From an uncultured beta proteobacterium (lineage in GTDB: Bacteria > Pseudomonadota > Gammaproteobacteria > Burkholderiales > Burkholderiaceae_C), in the NCBI GenBank assembly GCA_903876735.1, contig CAIRAW010000002.1, positions 1-64,000 of the forward strand: a DNA stretch of 64,000 nucleotides, given 5' to 3'. Of this stretch, positions 36,330 through 46,329 are shown piece by piece; the stretch's first letter is position 1, and each line of letters starts with the position of its first letter. The position numbers were made by a program, and so were the translations under genes. The notes under the pieces are model-generated. The model was not told where the DNA came from. It was given only the letters and a program-made list of their open reading frames with translations, and searched no databases.

Positions 36330-37577
36330 TCAAGGGGCACGCTTGAAGACAAGCGAACCGTTGGTGCCGCCAAACCCGAAATTGTTTTTCAGGGCGACGT
36401 CAATCTTCATATCCCGCGCGATATTGGCGCAGTAGTCCAGATCACATTCAGGATCCTGATTGAACAGGTTGATGGTGGGCGGGCTCTTTTGGTGGTACAG
36501 CGCCAGCACGGTGAAAACCGACTCAATGCCGCCCGCGCCACCGAGCAAATGCCCGGTCATGGACTTGGTTGAGTTGACCACCGTCTTTTTCGCGTGATCT
36601 CCCAGCGCCGCCTTGATGGCGTTGGATTCGTTCAAATCCCCCAATGGGGTCGAAGTACCATGGGCGTTGAGGTAATCAACCTGATCGGCATTCACGCCGG
36701 CATTGCGCATGGCACTGAGCATCGCGCGCCGCGGTCCGTCCAGATTGGGAGCAGTCATATGGCCAGCGTCGCCGCTCATACCAAAACCCGCCAATTCAGC
36801 GTAAATCGTGGCGCCGCGCGCCTTCGCGTGCTCATACTCCTCGAGCACCATCACGCCAGCGCCTTCACCCAGCACAAAGCCGTCACGATCCCGGTCCCAG
36901 GGGCGCGATGCGGTTTGCGGGTCATCATTGCGTGTGCTCAGGGCGCGCATGGCGGCAAAACCGCCGATACCGAGGGGCGACACCGTGGCCTCTGATCCGC
37001 CCGCAACCATCACATCGGCGTCGCCGTATTCGATCATGCGGCCCGCCTCACCGATGCAATGCAAACCCGTAGTGCAGGCTGAAACGATCGCCAGGTTGGG
37101 GCCTTTGAAACCAAAACGGATCGCCACATGACCAGCGATCATGTTGACAATGGTAGACGGCACAAAGAAAGGCGATATGCGACGCGCACCGCGCTGCATG
37201 AATTCAGTGTGCGTGCTCTCTATCATCGGCAGTCCGCCAATACCGGACCCGATCAGACAACCGATCCGGGTAGCCAGTTCATCGGTCAGCCCATCCAGCG
37301 TTGGCAAACCGGCATCGGCAATGGCCTGGCTGGCCGCAGCAATGCCAAAATGAATGAAGCTGTCCATCGTGCGCGCCTCTTTGGCGCTGATATACGTCTC
37401 CACCTCGAAGCCTTTGACTTCGCCGGCAATTTTGCAGTTGAAGCCGGATGCATCAAACTTGCTGATGAGATCGATACCGGACTTCCCGGCAAGCACATTG
37501 GCCCAGGACTGCGCCACCGTGTTGCCCACGGGACTGACACAGCCCAAACCAGTTACGACAACACGACGACGGGTCAT
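36330..37577 (-). CDS. fabF: 3-oxoacyl-ACP synthase II (FabF)
   Basis: A 415-residue condensing enzyme. The catalytic Cys lies in [14 protein letters not shown], with His residues in [11 protein letters not shown] and [12 protein letters not shown]. It elongates acyl-ACP with malonyl-ACP in fatty acid synthesis, notably the unsaturated and temperature-dependent steps. It lies 84 bases after acpP in the same direction. Confidence 0.96.
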   Translation of the reverse strand: MTRRRVVVTGLGCVSPVGNTVAQSWANVLAGKSGIDLISKFDASGFNCKIAGEVKGFEVETYISAKEARTMDSFIHFGIAAASQAIADAGLPTLDGLTDELATRIGCLIGSGIGGLPMIESTHTEFMQRGARRISPFFVPSTIVNMIAGHVAIRFGFKGPNLAIVSACTTGLHCIGEAGRMIEYGDADVMVAGGSEATVSPLGIGGFAAMRALSTRNDDPQTASRPWDRDRDGFVLGEGAGVMVLEEYEHAKARGATIYAELAGFGMSGDAGHMTAPNLDGPRRAMLSAMRNAGVNADQVDYLNAHGTSTPLGDLNESNAIKAALGDHAKKTVVNSTKSMTGHLLGGAGGIESVFTVLALYHQKSPPTINLFNQDPECDLDYCANIARDMKIDVALKNNFGFGGTNGSLVFKRAP

Positions 37578-37661
37578 AGAAATTTGCAGTCAGCAGTTGA
37601 TCGAAAGAAGACTGCCAGGATCAGCTGAAAACAGCGACCTGGCGCAGCGCACAGTAGAAGC

Positions 37662-37937
<276 letters not shown>

Positions 37938-37991
37938 TTAGCCGTGCTTCGGGACGAATCCCGAATCCGGTTGCCGAACGGATGAATCGGC

Positions 37992-38738
37992 TTACATCAA
38001 CATGCCGCCGTTGACATGCAGTTCCTGCCCTGTCACGTAGGCCGCCTGCGGCGAAGCCAGATAGGCCACCGCATGCGCTATGTCTGAAGGCTTGCCAAGA
38101 TGTCCCAATGGAATCTGGCTCAGCAAGGCCTTTTGCTGCTCTTCCTGCAAACCCGCAGTCATGTCGGTTTCGATAAAACCGGGTGCCACGCAGTTAACCG
38201 TGATGTTACGCGAACCCAACTCCCGCGCCAGCGCCCGGGTCATACCCGCGACGCCCGCCTTGGCAGCTGCATAATTGGCTTGGCCCGGATTACCCGAAGC
38301 GCCAACAACCGAGGTGATGCTGATGATACGGCCATAGCGTTGCTTCATCATGGTGCGCATCACAGCGCGACTCATTCGAAACACGGCCTTGAGATTGGTG
38401 TCAAGCACCGCATCCCACTCCTCGTCCTTCATCCGCATGGCCAGGTTGTCGCGGGTAATGCCGGCGTTATTGACCAGGACCTGAAGCCCGCCATGCGCCT
38501 TGACAATATCGCCGATCAGTGCCTCTGCGGACTGCACATCATTGACATTGAGGGTCTTGCCACTGCATCCAGGGAATGCCGCCAGCATCAACCCAATCCT
38601 GGCTGATCCTTCATCGGTCGTAGCGGTACCCACAACCTTCAGGCCTTGTTGGGCCAAAGTCAACGCAATAGCGGCACCAATGCCGCGCGAAGCACCCGTT
38701 ACCAAGGCAACCTGGCCTTCAAACTTGTCATCCTGCAT
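37992..38738 (-). CDS. fabG: 3-oxoacyl-ACP reductase (FabG)
   Basis: A 248-residue short-chain dehydrogenase with the cofactor motif TGASRGIGAAIA, NNAGITRDN and catalytic YAAAKAG with Ser in ITSVVG. It uses NADPH to reduce 3-oxoacyl-ACP. It lies between fabD and acpP in the fab cluster. Confidence 0.96.
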   Translation of the reverse strand: MQDDKFEGQVALVTGASRGIGAAIALTLAQQGLKVVGTATTDEGSARIGLMLAAFPGCSGKTLNVNDVQSAEALIGDIVKAHGGLQVLVNNAGITRDNLAMRMKDEEWDAVLDTNLKAVFRMSRAVMRTMMKQRYGRIISITSVVGASGNPGQANYAAAKAGVAGMTRALARELGSRNITVNCVAPGFIETDMTAGLQEEQQKALLSQIPLGHLGKPSDIAHAVAYLASPQAAYVTGQELHVNGGMLM

Positions 38739-38808
38739 TATTTTGTCTCCTTATAGTCTGTAGCACCCGCTTTGGCAGCCTTCGCACGCCAATTCAAGCC
38801 GTCACCGA

Positions 38809-39759
38809 TCACGCCAGAAAACCTTTGACATCAATAAGGGTCGCCGGGTCAAACAGGGCCATGCCACTCATTTCCGGGTCGATTCGTTTGACCAGGCCAG
38901 CCAGCACCTTGCCTGGGCCGCATTCGACCACCGAAGTCAGTCCACGCGCCTTGAGCGCCTGCACACACTCGACCCAACGCACTGGCCCAAAAGCCTGCCG
39001 GTACAAAGCGTCGCGAATGCGATCGGGTTCTACCTCAACGGCAACATCGATATTATTGATGAGCACAATTTGGGGCGGCAAGAACGCAACGGATTCAAGT
39101 TTTTCGCGCAGTTTTTCTGCAGCGGGTCGCATCAAACTGGAATGAAACGGAGCTGAGACGGGCAGCGGCAAAGCGCGCTTGGCGCCGTTGGCCTTCAACA
39201 ATTCACAGGCCTGTTCCACGGCTGCCTTGCTACCGGCAATAACCGTTTGCAGCGGATCATTGAAATTGACCGCTTCCACCACTTCTATCGAGTTTGCACC
39301 AAACCCGGCGGTGATCTCATTGCAACCGGCAATAACTCGCGTAGCGTCCATACCCAGAATCGCCGCCATGGCGCCGGTTCCGACCGGGACGGCATCCTGC
39401 ATTGCCTGGGCTCTAAAACGCACCAGTGGCGCCGCCTGCGACAGGGTCAGCACACCAGCGGCCACAAGCGCCGAGTACTCACCAAGAGAATGCCCCGCCA
39501 CAGCAGTTGGCGTGACGCCCTGCTCAGCCAGCCATACCCGGTAACTTGCCACAGCGGCCACCAGCATCACCGGCTGGGTATTGGTGGTCAGCGCCAGAGC
39601 CTCTTTGGGCCCTTGCTTAATGAGCACCGCCACGTCTTCACCCAGCGCGTCAGATGCTTCGCGCAAAGTTTCAAGCACGACCGGGTGATCACCCCAGGCG
39701 TCGAGCATGCCAACAGACTGGGATCCTTGACCCGGGAAGACAAAAGCAAAAGGTTTCAT
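38809..39759 (-). CDS. fabD: Malonyl-CoA:ACP transacylase (FabD)
   Basis: A 316-residue acyltransferase. The catalytic Ser is in AGHSLGEYSALVAAG, and VFPGQGSQSVGM is the first motif. It makes malonyl-ACP for chain elongation. The start at 39759 (MKPFAFVFPGQ) is chosen over the longer frame starting at 39804. Confidence 0.95.
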   Translation of the reverse strand: MKPFAFVFPGQGSQSVGMLDAWGDHPVVLETLREASDALGEDVAVLIKQGPKEALALTTNTQPVMLVAAVASYRVWLAEQGVTPTAVAGHSLGEYSALVAAGVLTLSQAAPLVRFRAQAMQDAVPVGTGAMAAILGMDATRVIAGCNEITAGFGANSIEVVEAVNFNDPLQTVIAGSKAAVEQACELLKANGAKRALPLPVSAPFHSSLMRPAAEKLREKLESVAFLPPQIVLINNIDVAVEVEPDRIRDALYRQAFGPVRWVECVQALKARGLTSVVECGPGKVLAGLVKRIDPEMSGMALFDPATLIDVKGFLA

Positions 39760-39820
39760 GTTGTCTTTGTCCAATTTTGAGTTGAAATAAGGGGCTAAGC
39801 CCACGCTACTGGTGCTTGGC

Positions 39821-40798
39821 TCACAGGTTCAGCAGGACAGCACCCCAAGTAAAGCCGCCGCCCACACCTTCAAGCATCACCAATTCACCCGGCTTGATCG
39901 TGCCACTGCGCACAGCACCATCGAGCGCCAGCGGGATCGACGCAGCTGACGTATTGCCATGCTGGTCAACGGTGACGATCACTTTCTCCATCGGCAGTTT
40001 CAGCTTCCTGGCGGCGCTTTGCATGATGCGGATATTGGCCTGATGCGGAACCAGCCAGTCGACATCGGCAGCCACCTTGCCGGCCTTCGCCAGCACCTCG
40101 CGGGCGGCTTCATCAAGCACACCAACCGCCAGTTTGAACACCGCCTTGCCATCCATCTTCAGCAGAGGATCACCCAGCGTCTTGCCGCCCGACACATGAC
40201 CCGGCACGCACAGAATGCCAACGTGCTTGCCATCAGCATGCAAATCGCTGGCCAGAATACCCGGCGTGTCAGAGGCTTCCAGCACGACGGCGCCAGCGCC
40301 ATCACCAAACAGCACGCAGGTGGTTCGGTCCTTGAAATCAAGCAGGCGTGAAAACACCTCTGCGCCGATCACCAATGCCTTGGTCGCGGCGCCGGTCTTG
40401 ATCAAGGCATCGGCAACGGTCAATGCATAGATGAAACCACTGCAGACGGCCTGAACGTCAAACGCCGCGCTGCCATGCGCCCCCAACTTGTTCTGCAATA
40501 TGCAAGCAGTCGAGGGGAAAACCATGTCAGGCGTGGACGTGGCAACGATGATCAAGTCAATGTCCTGTGCCTGCAGATTGGCAGCCTGCAATGCCTGGCG
40601 CGCTGCCGCAAGACCCAGATCACTGCTGCAAACATCGGGGGCGGCGAAATGCCGCGCCCGAATACCGGTTCGCTCAACAATCCAGTCGTCAGAAGTCAGA
40701 ACGCCATTGACAGCCAACTCGGCGGCCAGATCGGCGTTCGTCAAACGACGTGGCGGAAGATAACTGCCAGTACCGGTGATGCGTGAATAAAGGCTCAT
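39821..40798 (-). CDS. fabH: 3-oxoacyl-ACP synthase III (FabH)
   Basis: A 325-residue initiating synthase. The catalytic Cys lies in [12 protein letters not shown], with His in VPHQANIRI and Asn in [15 protein letters not shown]. It condenses acetyl-CoA with malonyl-ACP to start fatty acid synthesis. It lies next to plsX and fabD as in most proteobacteria. Confidence 0.95.
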   Translation of the reverse strand: MSLYSRITGTGSYLPPRRLTNADLAAELAVNGVLTSDDWIVERTGIRARHFAAPDVCSSDLGLAAARQALQAANLQAQDIDLIIVATSTPDMVFPSTACILQNKLGAHGSAAFDVQAVCSGFIYALTVADALIKTGAATKALVIGAEVFSRLLDFKDRTTCVLFGDGAGAVVLEASDTPGILASDLHADGKHVGILCVPGHVSGGKTLGDPLLKMDGKAVFKLAVGVLDEAAREVLAKAGKVAADVDWLVPHQANIRIMQSAARKLKLPMEKVIVTVDQHGNTSAASIPLALDGAVRSGTIKPGELVMLEGVGGGFTWGAVLLNL

Positions 40799-40801
40799 TG
40801 A

Positions 40802-41851
40802 TCAGACAAGTGCGACGGCCTCGCTTGGCTCGGAGGATACAATACTAGCCAAAAGCGGCGCCGCATGCGCAATGCGGACCCGTACACGGTCCAGCAGATT
40901 ATTCCGGGCGGCGTCATAGGCGCGCGCCAAGGCATATTCAAACGCCAGTTCATCGGCCGACCCATGACTCTTGAAAACCAGTCCGCGCAAACCCAGCAGT
41001 GCGCCACCGTTATAACGCCGGTGGTCCATTCGCTTTTTGAGCGCAGCAATCACGGGATAGGCAACAACAGCCGAAATCTTTGTGAAAATATTGCGTGAAA
41101 ATTCGTTTTTCAGAAAATTCACAATCATGGTCGCCAGGCCTTCGCTGGCTTTCAGCGCCACGTTGCCAACAAACCCGTCGCAGACGACGATGTCGGCCGT
41201 CCCCTTGAAAATATCGTTGCCTTCGACATTGCCATAGAAGTTGAAATCTCCGGCGGCAGAAGCAGCCCGAAGCAACTCCCCCGCTTTCTTGATGACTTCG
41301 TTGCCCTTGATGGCTTCTTCACCAATGTTTAGCAAACCGACCGTGGGGTTGTCATTGCCACTCAAAACTGAAACCAGAGCCGAGCCCATCATGGCGAATT
41401 GCAGCAAATGCTCGGCCGAGCAATCCACATTGGCGCCCATGTCCAGCACCGTCGTGCCACCGCCTTTTGCATTGGGAATTTGACCTGCGATGGCAGGACG
41501 ATCGATGCCATCCAGGGTTTTCAGCAGGTAACGGGAGATCGCCATCAATGCGGCGGTATTGCCGGCCGATACGGCGGCTTGAGCGGCGCCGTCCTTGACC
41601 TGCTGGATCGCCACGCGCATGGACGAATCCTTTTTGCGGCGCAGGGCAACTTCAAGCGGATCATCCATGCCGACCACTTCAGTCGCACTGATCGTCGCGG
41701 CGCGTGCATGGGAAAACCCGCTCAGGCTGTCTGAGAGCCCGACCAGCAACAGGCGTGCATCGGCGTGCCGATCCAGAAAATTACGGCAAGCCGGAAGCGT
41801 CACGGCCGGGCCGTGATCCCCGCCCATACAGTCAACAGCGATGGAAATCAT
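40802..41851 (-). CDS. plsX: Phosphate acyltransferase PlsX
   Basis: A 349-residue enzyme with the start motif [16 protein letters not shown], and [17 protein letters not shown]. It makes acyl-phosphate from acyl-ACP, the donor for glycerol-phosphate acylation. It lies between rpmF and fabH. Confidence 0.95.
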   Translation of the reverse strand: MISIAVDCMGGDHGPAVTLPACRNFLDRHADARLLLVGLSDSLSGFSHARAATISATEVVGMDDPLEVALRRKKDSSMRVAIQQVKDGAAQAAVSAGNTAALMAISRYLLKTLDGIDRPAIAGQIPNAKGGGTTVLDMGANVDCSAEHLLQFAMMGSALVSVLSGNDNPTVGLLNIGEEAIKGNEVIKKAGELLRAASAAGDFNFYGNVEGNDIFKGTADIVVCDGFVGNVALKASEGLATMIVNFLKNEFSRNIFTKISAVVAYPVIAALKKRMDHRRYNGGALLGLRGLVFKSHGSADELAFEYALARAYDAARNNLLDRVRVRIAHAAPLLASIVSSEPSEAVALV

Positions 41852-41903
41852 GAGAGATTAGTGCCGCCAAGCGATGTGATCCGTCGCCAAGCGCATAAAA
41901 GAC

Positions 41904-41940
41904 AAGGCCCGACGCTACAAATACGGTAGCTTCGGGCCTT
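41904..41940 (-). terminator. Hairpin between rpmF and plsX
   Basis: AAGGCCCGA and TCGGGCCTT form a nine-base-pair stem around an inner GCTAC/GTAGC stem. A short T run (TTTT after GTC) follows on the minus strand. It may stop part of the transcription from yceD-rpmF before plsX, or be a processing site. Confidence 0.5.
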
Positions 41941-41956
41941 GGCTAAATAAAGACTA

Positions 41957-42139
41957 TCAGGCTTCAGACTTGGTCTTGAGCACTTTGCGACCACGGTAAA
42001 AGCCGGTCGGGCTGATGTGGTGGCGCAGGTGGGTTTCACCCGTGGTGGACTCTACTGCAATACCCGGCACGACCAGGGCATTGTGCGAACGGTGCATACC
42101 GCGCTTGGAAGGTGACTTTTTATTTTGTTGGACGGCCAT
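41957..42139 (-). CDS. rpmF: Ribosomal protein L32
   Basis: A 60-residue basic protein with the standard [20 protein letters not shown] start. It is a component of the large ribosomal subunit. It lies between yceD and plsX, the order found throughout the betaproteobacteria. Confidence 0.97.
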   Translation of the reverse strand: MAVQQNKKSPSKRGMHRSHNALVVPGIAVESTTGETHLRHHISPTGFYRGRKVLKTKSEA

Positions 42140-42248
42140 GATCCGCTCCTAAACATGGGTGCTGCACTTCTCGCAACACCCCGGGTTGGTGAAAAACGCG
42201 GCAACAGAAACCCGCGCGAAGCCTTTGATTATAGAACAAGTCATCCGC

Positions 42249-42797
42249 TTAGTCAGACCTTCCCATTTTCAGCTTAGCCAAAACAGCAAAAGGCTGGCTT
42301 TTTTCCACCAAAGCGGCTTCGAAAGCCGGGTCCACCACAGCCAATTTGACCTCGATTGGGCAGGTTTCGTGGCGCGGAACCAATGGCAAGGCCATCAGCA
42401 CCTCGTCTTCGATCAGTTCTCGAAGATCGAAGGTCGGACTTACAACCAGCACATCTTCCTCTGCCTCGGCATCCTGCGCTGCGGCCGCCTCCTCGCTGTC
42501 GCAAAATCGGAATGCCTGCTTGATGGCCACCGCGATGTCAACCGGCCCCAGGCAGCGCTGACAGGTCAGTGGCAAACAGGTGTCTACCGTCAGATGCAAC
42601 CAGACTTGCTCAGCGCCCGCTTCATCAATTTGAAGCTCCCCCCGCGCCGACCATCGCAGCGTGTTCTCGGCGCCCAAACCCTGCGTTTCCCGTGTCAACC
42701 GCTCATATTTGGACAGCGGTTCCTGTCCGGTCATGGTTCGGGCGGCGTGTGCGAATGCCTTGACATCCAGATGGGTCGGAAGAGTCTCTTGTTTCAT
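42249..42797 (-). CDS. yceD: YceD (DUF177) protein, 23S rRNA accumulation factor
   Basis: A 182-residue protein. LPLTCQRCLGPVDIAVAI and the acidic EAEEDVLVVSPTFDLRELIEDEVLMALPLVP match DUF177/YceD, which affects 23S rRNA accumulation in E. coli. The start at 42797 (MKQETLPTHLD) is chosen; a longer frame begins at 42851, inside the divergent maf gene. The gene comes first in the rpmF operon. Confidence 0.9.
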   Translation of the reverse strand: MKQETLPTHLDVKAFAHAARTMTGQEPLSKYERLTRETQGLGAENTLRWSARGELQIDEAGAEQVWLHLTVDTCLPLTCQRCLGPVDIAVAIKQAFRFCDSEEAAAAQDAEAEEDVLVVSPTFDLRELIEDEVLMALPLVPRHETCPIEVKLAVVDPAFEAALVEKSQPFAVLAKLKMGRSD

Positions 42798-42822
42798 GCC
42801 CGCAGTGTAAGAGAATGACGCT

Positions 42823-43416
42823 ATGTCTTCATCTATTACCCGAAAACTCATCCTGGGCTCGACTTCGCCCTACCGCCGCGAACTACTCGGACGACTGCGC
42901 ATTCCCTTTGAAGTTGCAGCCCCTGATGTCGACGAAACACCGCAGGCGTCCGAAACACCCCGGCAACTCGCCTGCCGCCTGGCAATGGCGAAGGCACGCG
43001 CCGTAGCGGCCCAATTTCCAGCCTGCGTTGTAATTGGCTCAGACCAGGTGGCCGACCTGGACGGCCAAACCTTGGGCAAGCCCGGCAACCACGCCCGCGC
43101 AACGACCCAACTGCAGCAAATGCGCGGCAAGACCGTGATCTTTCAAACAGCGGTTGCCGTGGTCTGCCTTGAAACCGGTTTCGCGCAAATGGACCTGGCG
43201 CAGGTCAAGGTCCTGTTTCGTGATCTGAGCGACGCCGAAATTGAGACCTACCTGCAAGCCGAGACCCCTTATGACTGCGCAGGCAGTGCCAAGAGCGAGG
43301 GACTCGGCATCGCCTTGCTGGAATCCATCGAAAACGACGACCCGACCGCCCTGGTCGGCCTGCCACTGATCCGCACCTGCAGGATGATCCAGGCCGCAGG
43401 GGTCAAGTTGCTATGA
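42823..43416 (+). CDS. Maf family nucleotide pyrophosphatase (YceF type)
   Basis: A 197-residue pyrophosphatase. The start ILGSTSPYRRELL, ACVVIGSDQVADLDG (with Gln after Asp, the mark of the m7GTP-preferring YceF group) and AGSAKSEGLGIALL are conserved. It removes modified nucleotides from the pool and may affect division. The gene is divergent from yceD, which starts only 25 bases away. Confidence 0.9.
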   Translation: MSSSITRKLILGSTSPYRRELLGRLRIPFEVAAPDVDETPQASETPRQLACRLAMAKARAVAAQFPACVVIGSDQVADLDGQTLGKPGNHARATTQLQQMRGKTVIFQTAVAVVCLETGFAQMDLAQVKVLFRDLSDAEIETYLQAETPYDCAGSAKSEGLGIALLESIENDDPTALVGLPLIRTCRMIQAAGVKLL

Positions 43417-44204
43417 CAACAGGTACGACTACAAAGCCAGCGACTGCCACAAAGGGCCGTCTTTATCTGGTTCCAGCCCCGCTGGATTTCGGCTGCACGC
43501 CACAACCTGACCTGCAAAACAGCATGCCAATGGGCACCTTGACGGTGGCAGCGCGCCTGCCGTGCTGGATCTGCGAGAACGCGAAATCAACACGCGCCTA
43601 CCTGCAGCGGGTCGATAAGGTGGTTCCGCTGCAGCGTGCAATTCAGACCTTGCAGATTCAGGAACTGCCGCGCGAAGTGCACAAGAAAGGTGATCACCAG
43701 GGCAACTTCGATGCGCGTCACCTGCTGGCACCGGCGCTGGCCGGGAACGACGTCGGCCTGGTCAGCGAAGCCGGAATGCCCGCAGTGGCCGACCCCGGCT
43801 CATCCGTGGTACGCGCCGCCCATGAACTGGGAATCGAAGTCCTGCCGCTGACGGGACCGGTATCGCTCTTGCTGGCGCTGGCTGCCAGCGGCCTCAATGG
43901 TCAGAATTTTGCGTTTGTCGGCTACCTGCCGCAGGATGGAACAGAACGGATTGCGCGCATCCGTGAGCTGGAATCACTGGCCCTGAAAACCGGTCAGACC
44001 CAACTCTTCATCGAAACACCCTACCGCAACGCCGCCATGCTACAGGCTCTGCTGCAGACCCTGCAGCACAACACACGGCTTGCCATTTCCAGCGGACTGA
44101 CGCTGGAGCGCGGCGCATGCCTCAGCGACAGCGCAAAAAACTGGCGCCAGAAGGCGTCGCCGCTGGACAACTCCACGCCGGCGGTGTTCGCCTTGGGACG
44201 CTAG
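43413..44204 (+). CDS. Tetrapyrrole methylase-family methyltransferase (RsmI-like)
   Basis: A 263-residue protein of the SAM-dependent methyltransferase family that includes RsmI. VSEAGMPAVADPGSSVVRAAH and VLPLTGPVSLLLALAASGLNGQNFAFVGYLP follow the SAM-binding order. The N-terminus is divergent (LYLVPAPLDFGC), so this is a paralogue of RsmI (16S rRNA 2'-O-methyltransferase) and not RsmI itself. It overlaps maf by four bases. Confidence 0.85.
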   Translation: MTTGTTTKPATATKGRLYLVPAPLDFGCTPQPDLQNSMPMGTLTVAARLPCWICENAKSTRAYLQRVDKVVPLQRAIQTLQIQELPREVHKKGDHQGNFDARHLLAPALAGNDVGLVSEAGMPAVADPGSSVVRAAHELGIEVLPLTGPVSLLLALAASGLNGQNFAFVGYLPQDGTERIARIRELESLALKTGQTQLFIETPYRNAAMLQALLQTLQHNTRLAISSGLTLERGACLSDSAKNWRQKASPLDNSTPAVFALGR

Positions 44205-44210
44205 GACCCG

Positions 44211-45260
44211 TTAACGCAGGGTGGCTGCCGAACGCAAGGCGCGCACCGATCCTTCGCCAATGGCAGCGCCAAAACGTTTCGCCAAACGCTCGGCCACATT
44301 CTCACGGCGCGTGTAATCGACGATTTCTTCCGCCTTCACCACCTCGCGCGCCACAAAGTCGAGGCTGCCCAACTGATCCGCCAGTCCGAGTTCGATCGCC
44401 TGCTGACCGCTCCAGAACAGGCCGCTGAAGGTCTCGGGCGTTTCTTTCAAGCGGTTACCGCGGCCCGCCTTGACCACGGCGATGAACTGCCGGTGAATCT
44501 GGTCCAGCATGGTCTGGGCAAAGGCGCGCTGCCTCTCGGTCTGTGGACTGAACGGGTCCAGAAATCCCTTGTTCTCGCCCGCGGTCATGAGGCGACGCTC
44601 GACACCGAGCTTGTCCATCAGACCGGTAAAACCAAAACCATCCATCAGCACGCCGATGCTGCCCACGATGCTGGCCTTGTCGACAAAAATCTTGTCGGCT
44701 GCCACCGCGATGTAGTAAGCCGCCGAGGCACAGGACTCCTCGACCACCGCATAAATGGGCTTCTTGTGCTTGAGCTTGAGCCGCAGGATCTCATCGTTGA
44801 TGATTCCGGCATGCACCGGGCTACCCCCCGGCGAATTGATCAGCAGAACCACCGCCCGCGCACCCTCGTCTTCAAATCCCGCACGCAAGGCGGCCACAAC
44901 GTCATCGGCGTTGGCTTCAGCTCCGGCGCCAATTTCTCCCTTGATCTCGACCACCGCCGTATGCGGCGCCGCAACATCCTTGGCCGGACCACTGCGGTCC
45001 ATCACACCCCAGACCACGAGGATAAAAATAATCAGCCAGCTAAATCGAAAGAAATTACGCCAGCGCCGCGCCAGCCTTTGCTCCTGCAGCGAGGCAAAGG
45101 CCAGTTTCTCCAGAGTCGCGCGCTCCCAACTGCGGTCGTCCCGGGACTCCCCGTTGCCCGTTGCGCCGGCCGAGCCGCCCTCAACGGCAGATCCATGACG
45201 CTTGATCGCATCAGATTCCGGGCTGGCGGGCGGCGTTGTCGGCAAATCGGGTTCGTTCAT
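44211..45260 (-). CDS. sppA: Signal peptide peptidase (S49 family)
   Basis: A 349-residue membrane protease. A transmembrane helix (FFRFSWLIIFILVVWGVM) precedes the S49 domain, with the catalytic Ser in VEESCASAAYYIA and the Lys region in FVDKASIVGSIGVLMDGFG. It is short-form SppA (single domain) and cleaves signal peptides left in the membrane. Confidence 0.9.
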   Translation of the reverse strand: MNEPDLPTTPPASPESDAIKRHGSAVEGGSAGATGNGESRDDRSWERATLEKLAFASLQEQRLARRWRNFFRFSWLIIFILVVWGVMDRSGPAKDVAAPHTAVVEIKGEIGAGAEANADDVVAALRAGFEDEGARAVVLLINSPGGSPVHAGIINDEILRLKLKHKKPIYAVVEESCASAAYYIAVAADKIFVDKASIVGSIGVLMDGFGFTGLMDKLGVERRLMTAGENKGFLDPFSPQTERQRAFAQTMLDQIHRQFIAVVKAGRGNRLKETPETFSGLFWSGQQAIELGLADQLGSLDFVAREVVKAEEIVDYTRRENVAERLAKRFGAAIGEGSVRALRSAATLR

Positions 45261-45261
45261 T

Positions 45262-45627
45262 TCAAGGCTCGGGAAGGTTCAGATTGGCGCCAGTATGCCA
45301 GTGCACGAGGCCATTGCGCTCGGACACCTCTATCTTGATCAAGCCGCCACGACACGGCCCGCCGCGGCAGGCGCCCGTCTGCGGCTGGTATAGGGCGCCG
45401 TGGGTGGCACAAATCAGGTATTCCCCGGACATATCAAAAAAACGGTTCGGCACGAAATCCATTTCCATCGGCACATGGGCACAGCGGTTCAGGTAGGCGT
45501 ACACGCGCCCTTCATAACGGATGGCGAAGGCGCGACAGTTGCGCGAACCATAGCGCACATCAAAGGACACGGCTTCAGCGCTGTTGACCAGATCAGCTGA
45601 ATTGCACAGGAAGATGCCTGCTGTCAT
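45262..45627 (-). CDS. Rieske [2Fe-2S] protein
   Basis: A 121-residue ferredoxin-like protein. The cluster ligands are CAH at NRCAHVPMEM and CATH at YLICATHGALY. It lacks other domains. Standalone Rieske proteins may carry electrons for oxygenases; no oxygenase is encoded nearby. It is adjacent to sppA (2-base gap) and to a HAD phosphatase. Confidence 0.88.
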   Translation of the reverse strand: MTAGIFLCNSADLVNSAEAVSFDVRYGSRNCRAFAIRYEGRVYAYLNRCAHVPMEMDFVPNRFFDMSGEYLICATHGALYQPQTGACRGGPCRGGLIKIEVSERNGLVHWHTGANLNLPEP

Positions 45628-45642
45628 GACGCAACCCTCCGC

Positions 45643-46329
45643 TCAGGCATTGGCCACAAGCCAGTCGTGCAATTCGCGCACGGAGTGCGCCACAAACCGG
45701 GGTTTCAGCGCATGAAAAGCATCGGGCTCATGGGCACCGTAGCTGACACCCACACTGTGGCAGCCTGCGTTAAGGGCCATCTGCAGGTCATGCGTGGTGT
45801 CGCCAATCATCAGCATGCGCTCAGGCTTGACGCCAAACTCGCTCATCAGTTCCTGCAACATGCGCGGATGCGGCTTGCCCGCCGTTTCATCCGCCGTGCG
45901 CGAGGCATCGAACATGCCAACCAGTTCCACCGCCTGCAGCACATCGTCCAGCCCCTGGCGGGTCTTGCCCGTGGCCACCGTCAGCCAGTGGTGTCGGGAT
46001 TTCAAGTCTGCCAGCATTGGCAACACGCCTTCAAACAGGCTGATGTCATGCTTGCGCGCAATGTAATGGTGGCGGTAACGGGCGCCGAGTTCGGGGTAGC
46101 GCTCAACCGGGACATCGGGCGCAGCATGGGCCAGAGCCTGCATCAGGCCCAAGCCAATAACGTAGGCCGCGTCGCGGTCGCTGGGCACCGCGCCACCGAC
46201 GTCGCGCACAGCCTCCTGAATGCAGCGCGTAATGAGCGCAGTGGAATCGAACAGTGTTCCATCCCAGTCGAAAGCGATCAGGTCAAATTGACGGGAGCCA
46301 GAGGCATCAGGGTGCGTAGGGTGCAGCAT
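45643..46329 (-). CDS. HAD-superfamily phosphatase (Gph-like)
   Basis: A 228-residue hydrolase. DWDGTLFDSTALI holds the nucleophile Asp, ATGKTRQGLDDVL motif II, and KPHPRMLQELMSEF and MIGDTTHDLQMALNAG motifs III and IV. It is of the phosphoglycolate phosphatase type, though the true substrate is unsure. The start at 46329 lies 23 bases inside the rluC reading frame end. Confidence 0.88.
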   Translation of the reverse strand: MLHPTHPDASGSRQFDLIAFDWDGTLFDSTALITRCIQEAVRDVGGAVPSDRDAAYVIGLGLMQALAHAAPDVPVERYPELGARYRHHYIARKHDISLFEGVLPMLADLKSRHHWLTVATGKTRQGLDDVLQAVELVGMFDASRTADETAGKPHPRMLQELMSEFGVKPERMLMIGDTTHDLQMALNAGCHSVGVSYGAHEPDAFHALKPRFVAHSVRELHDWLVANA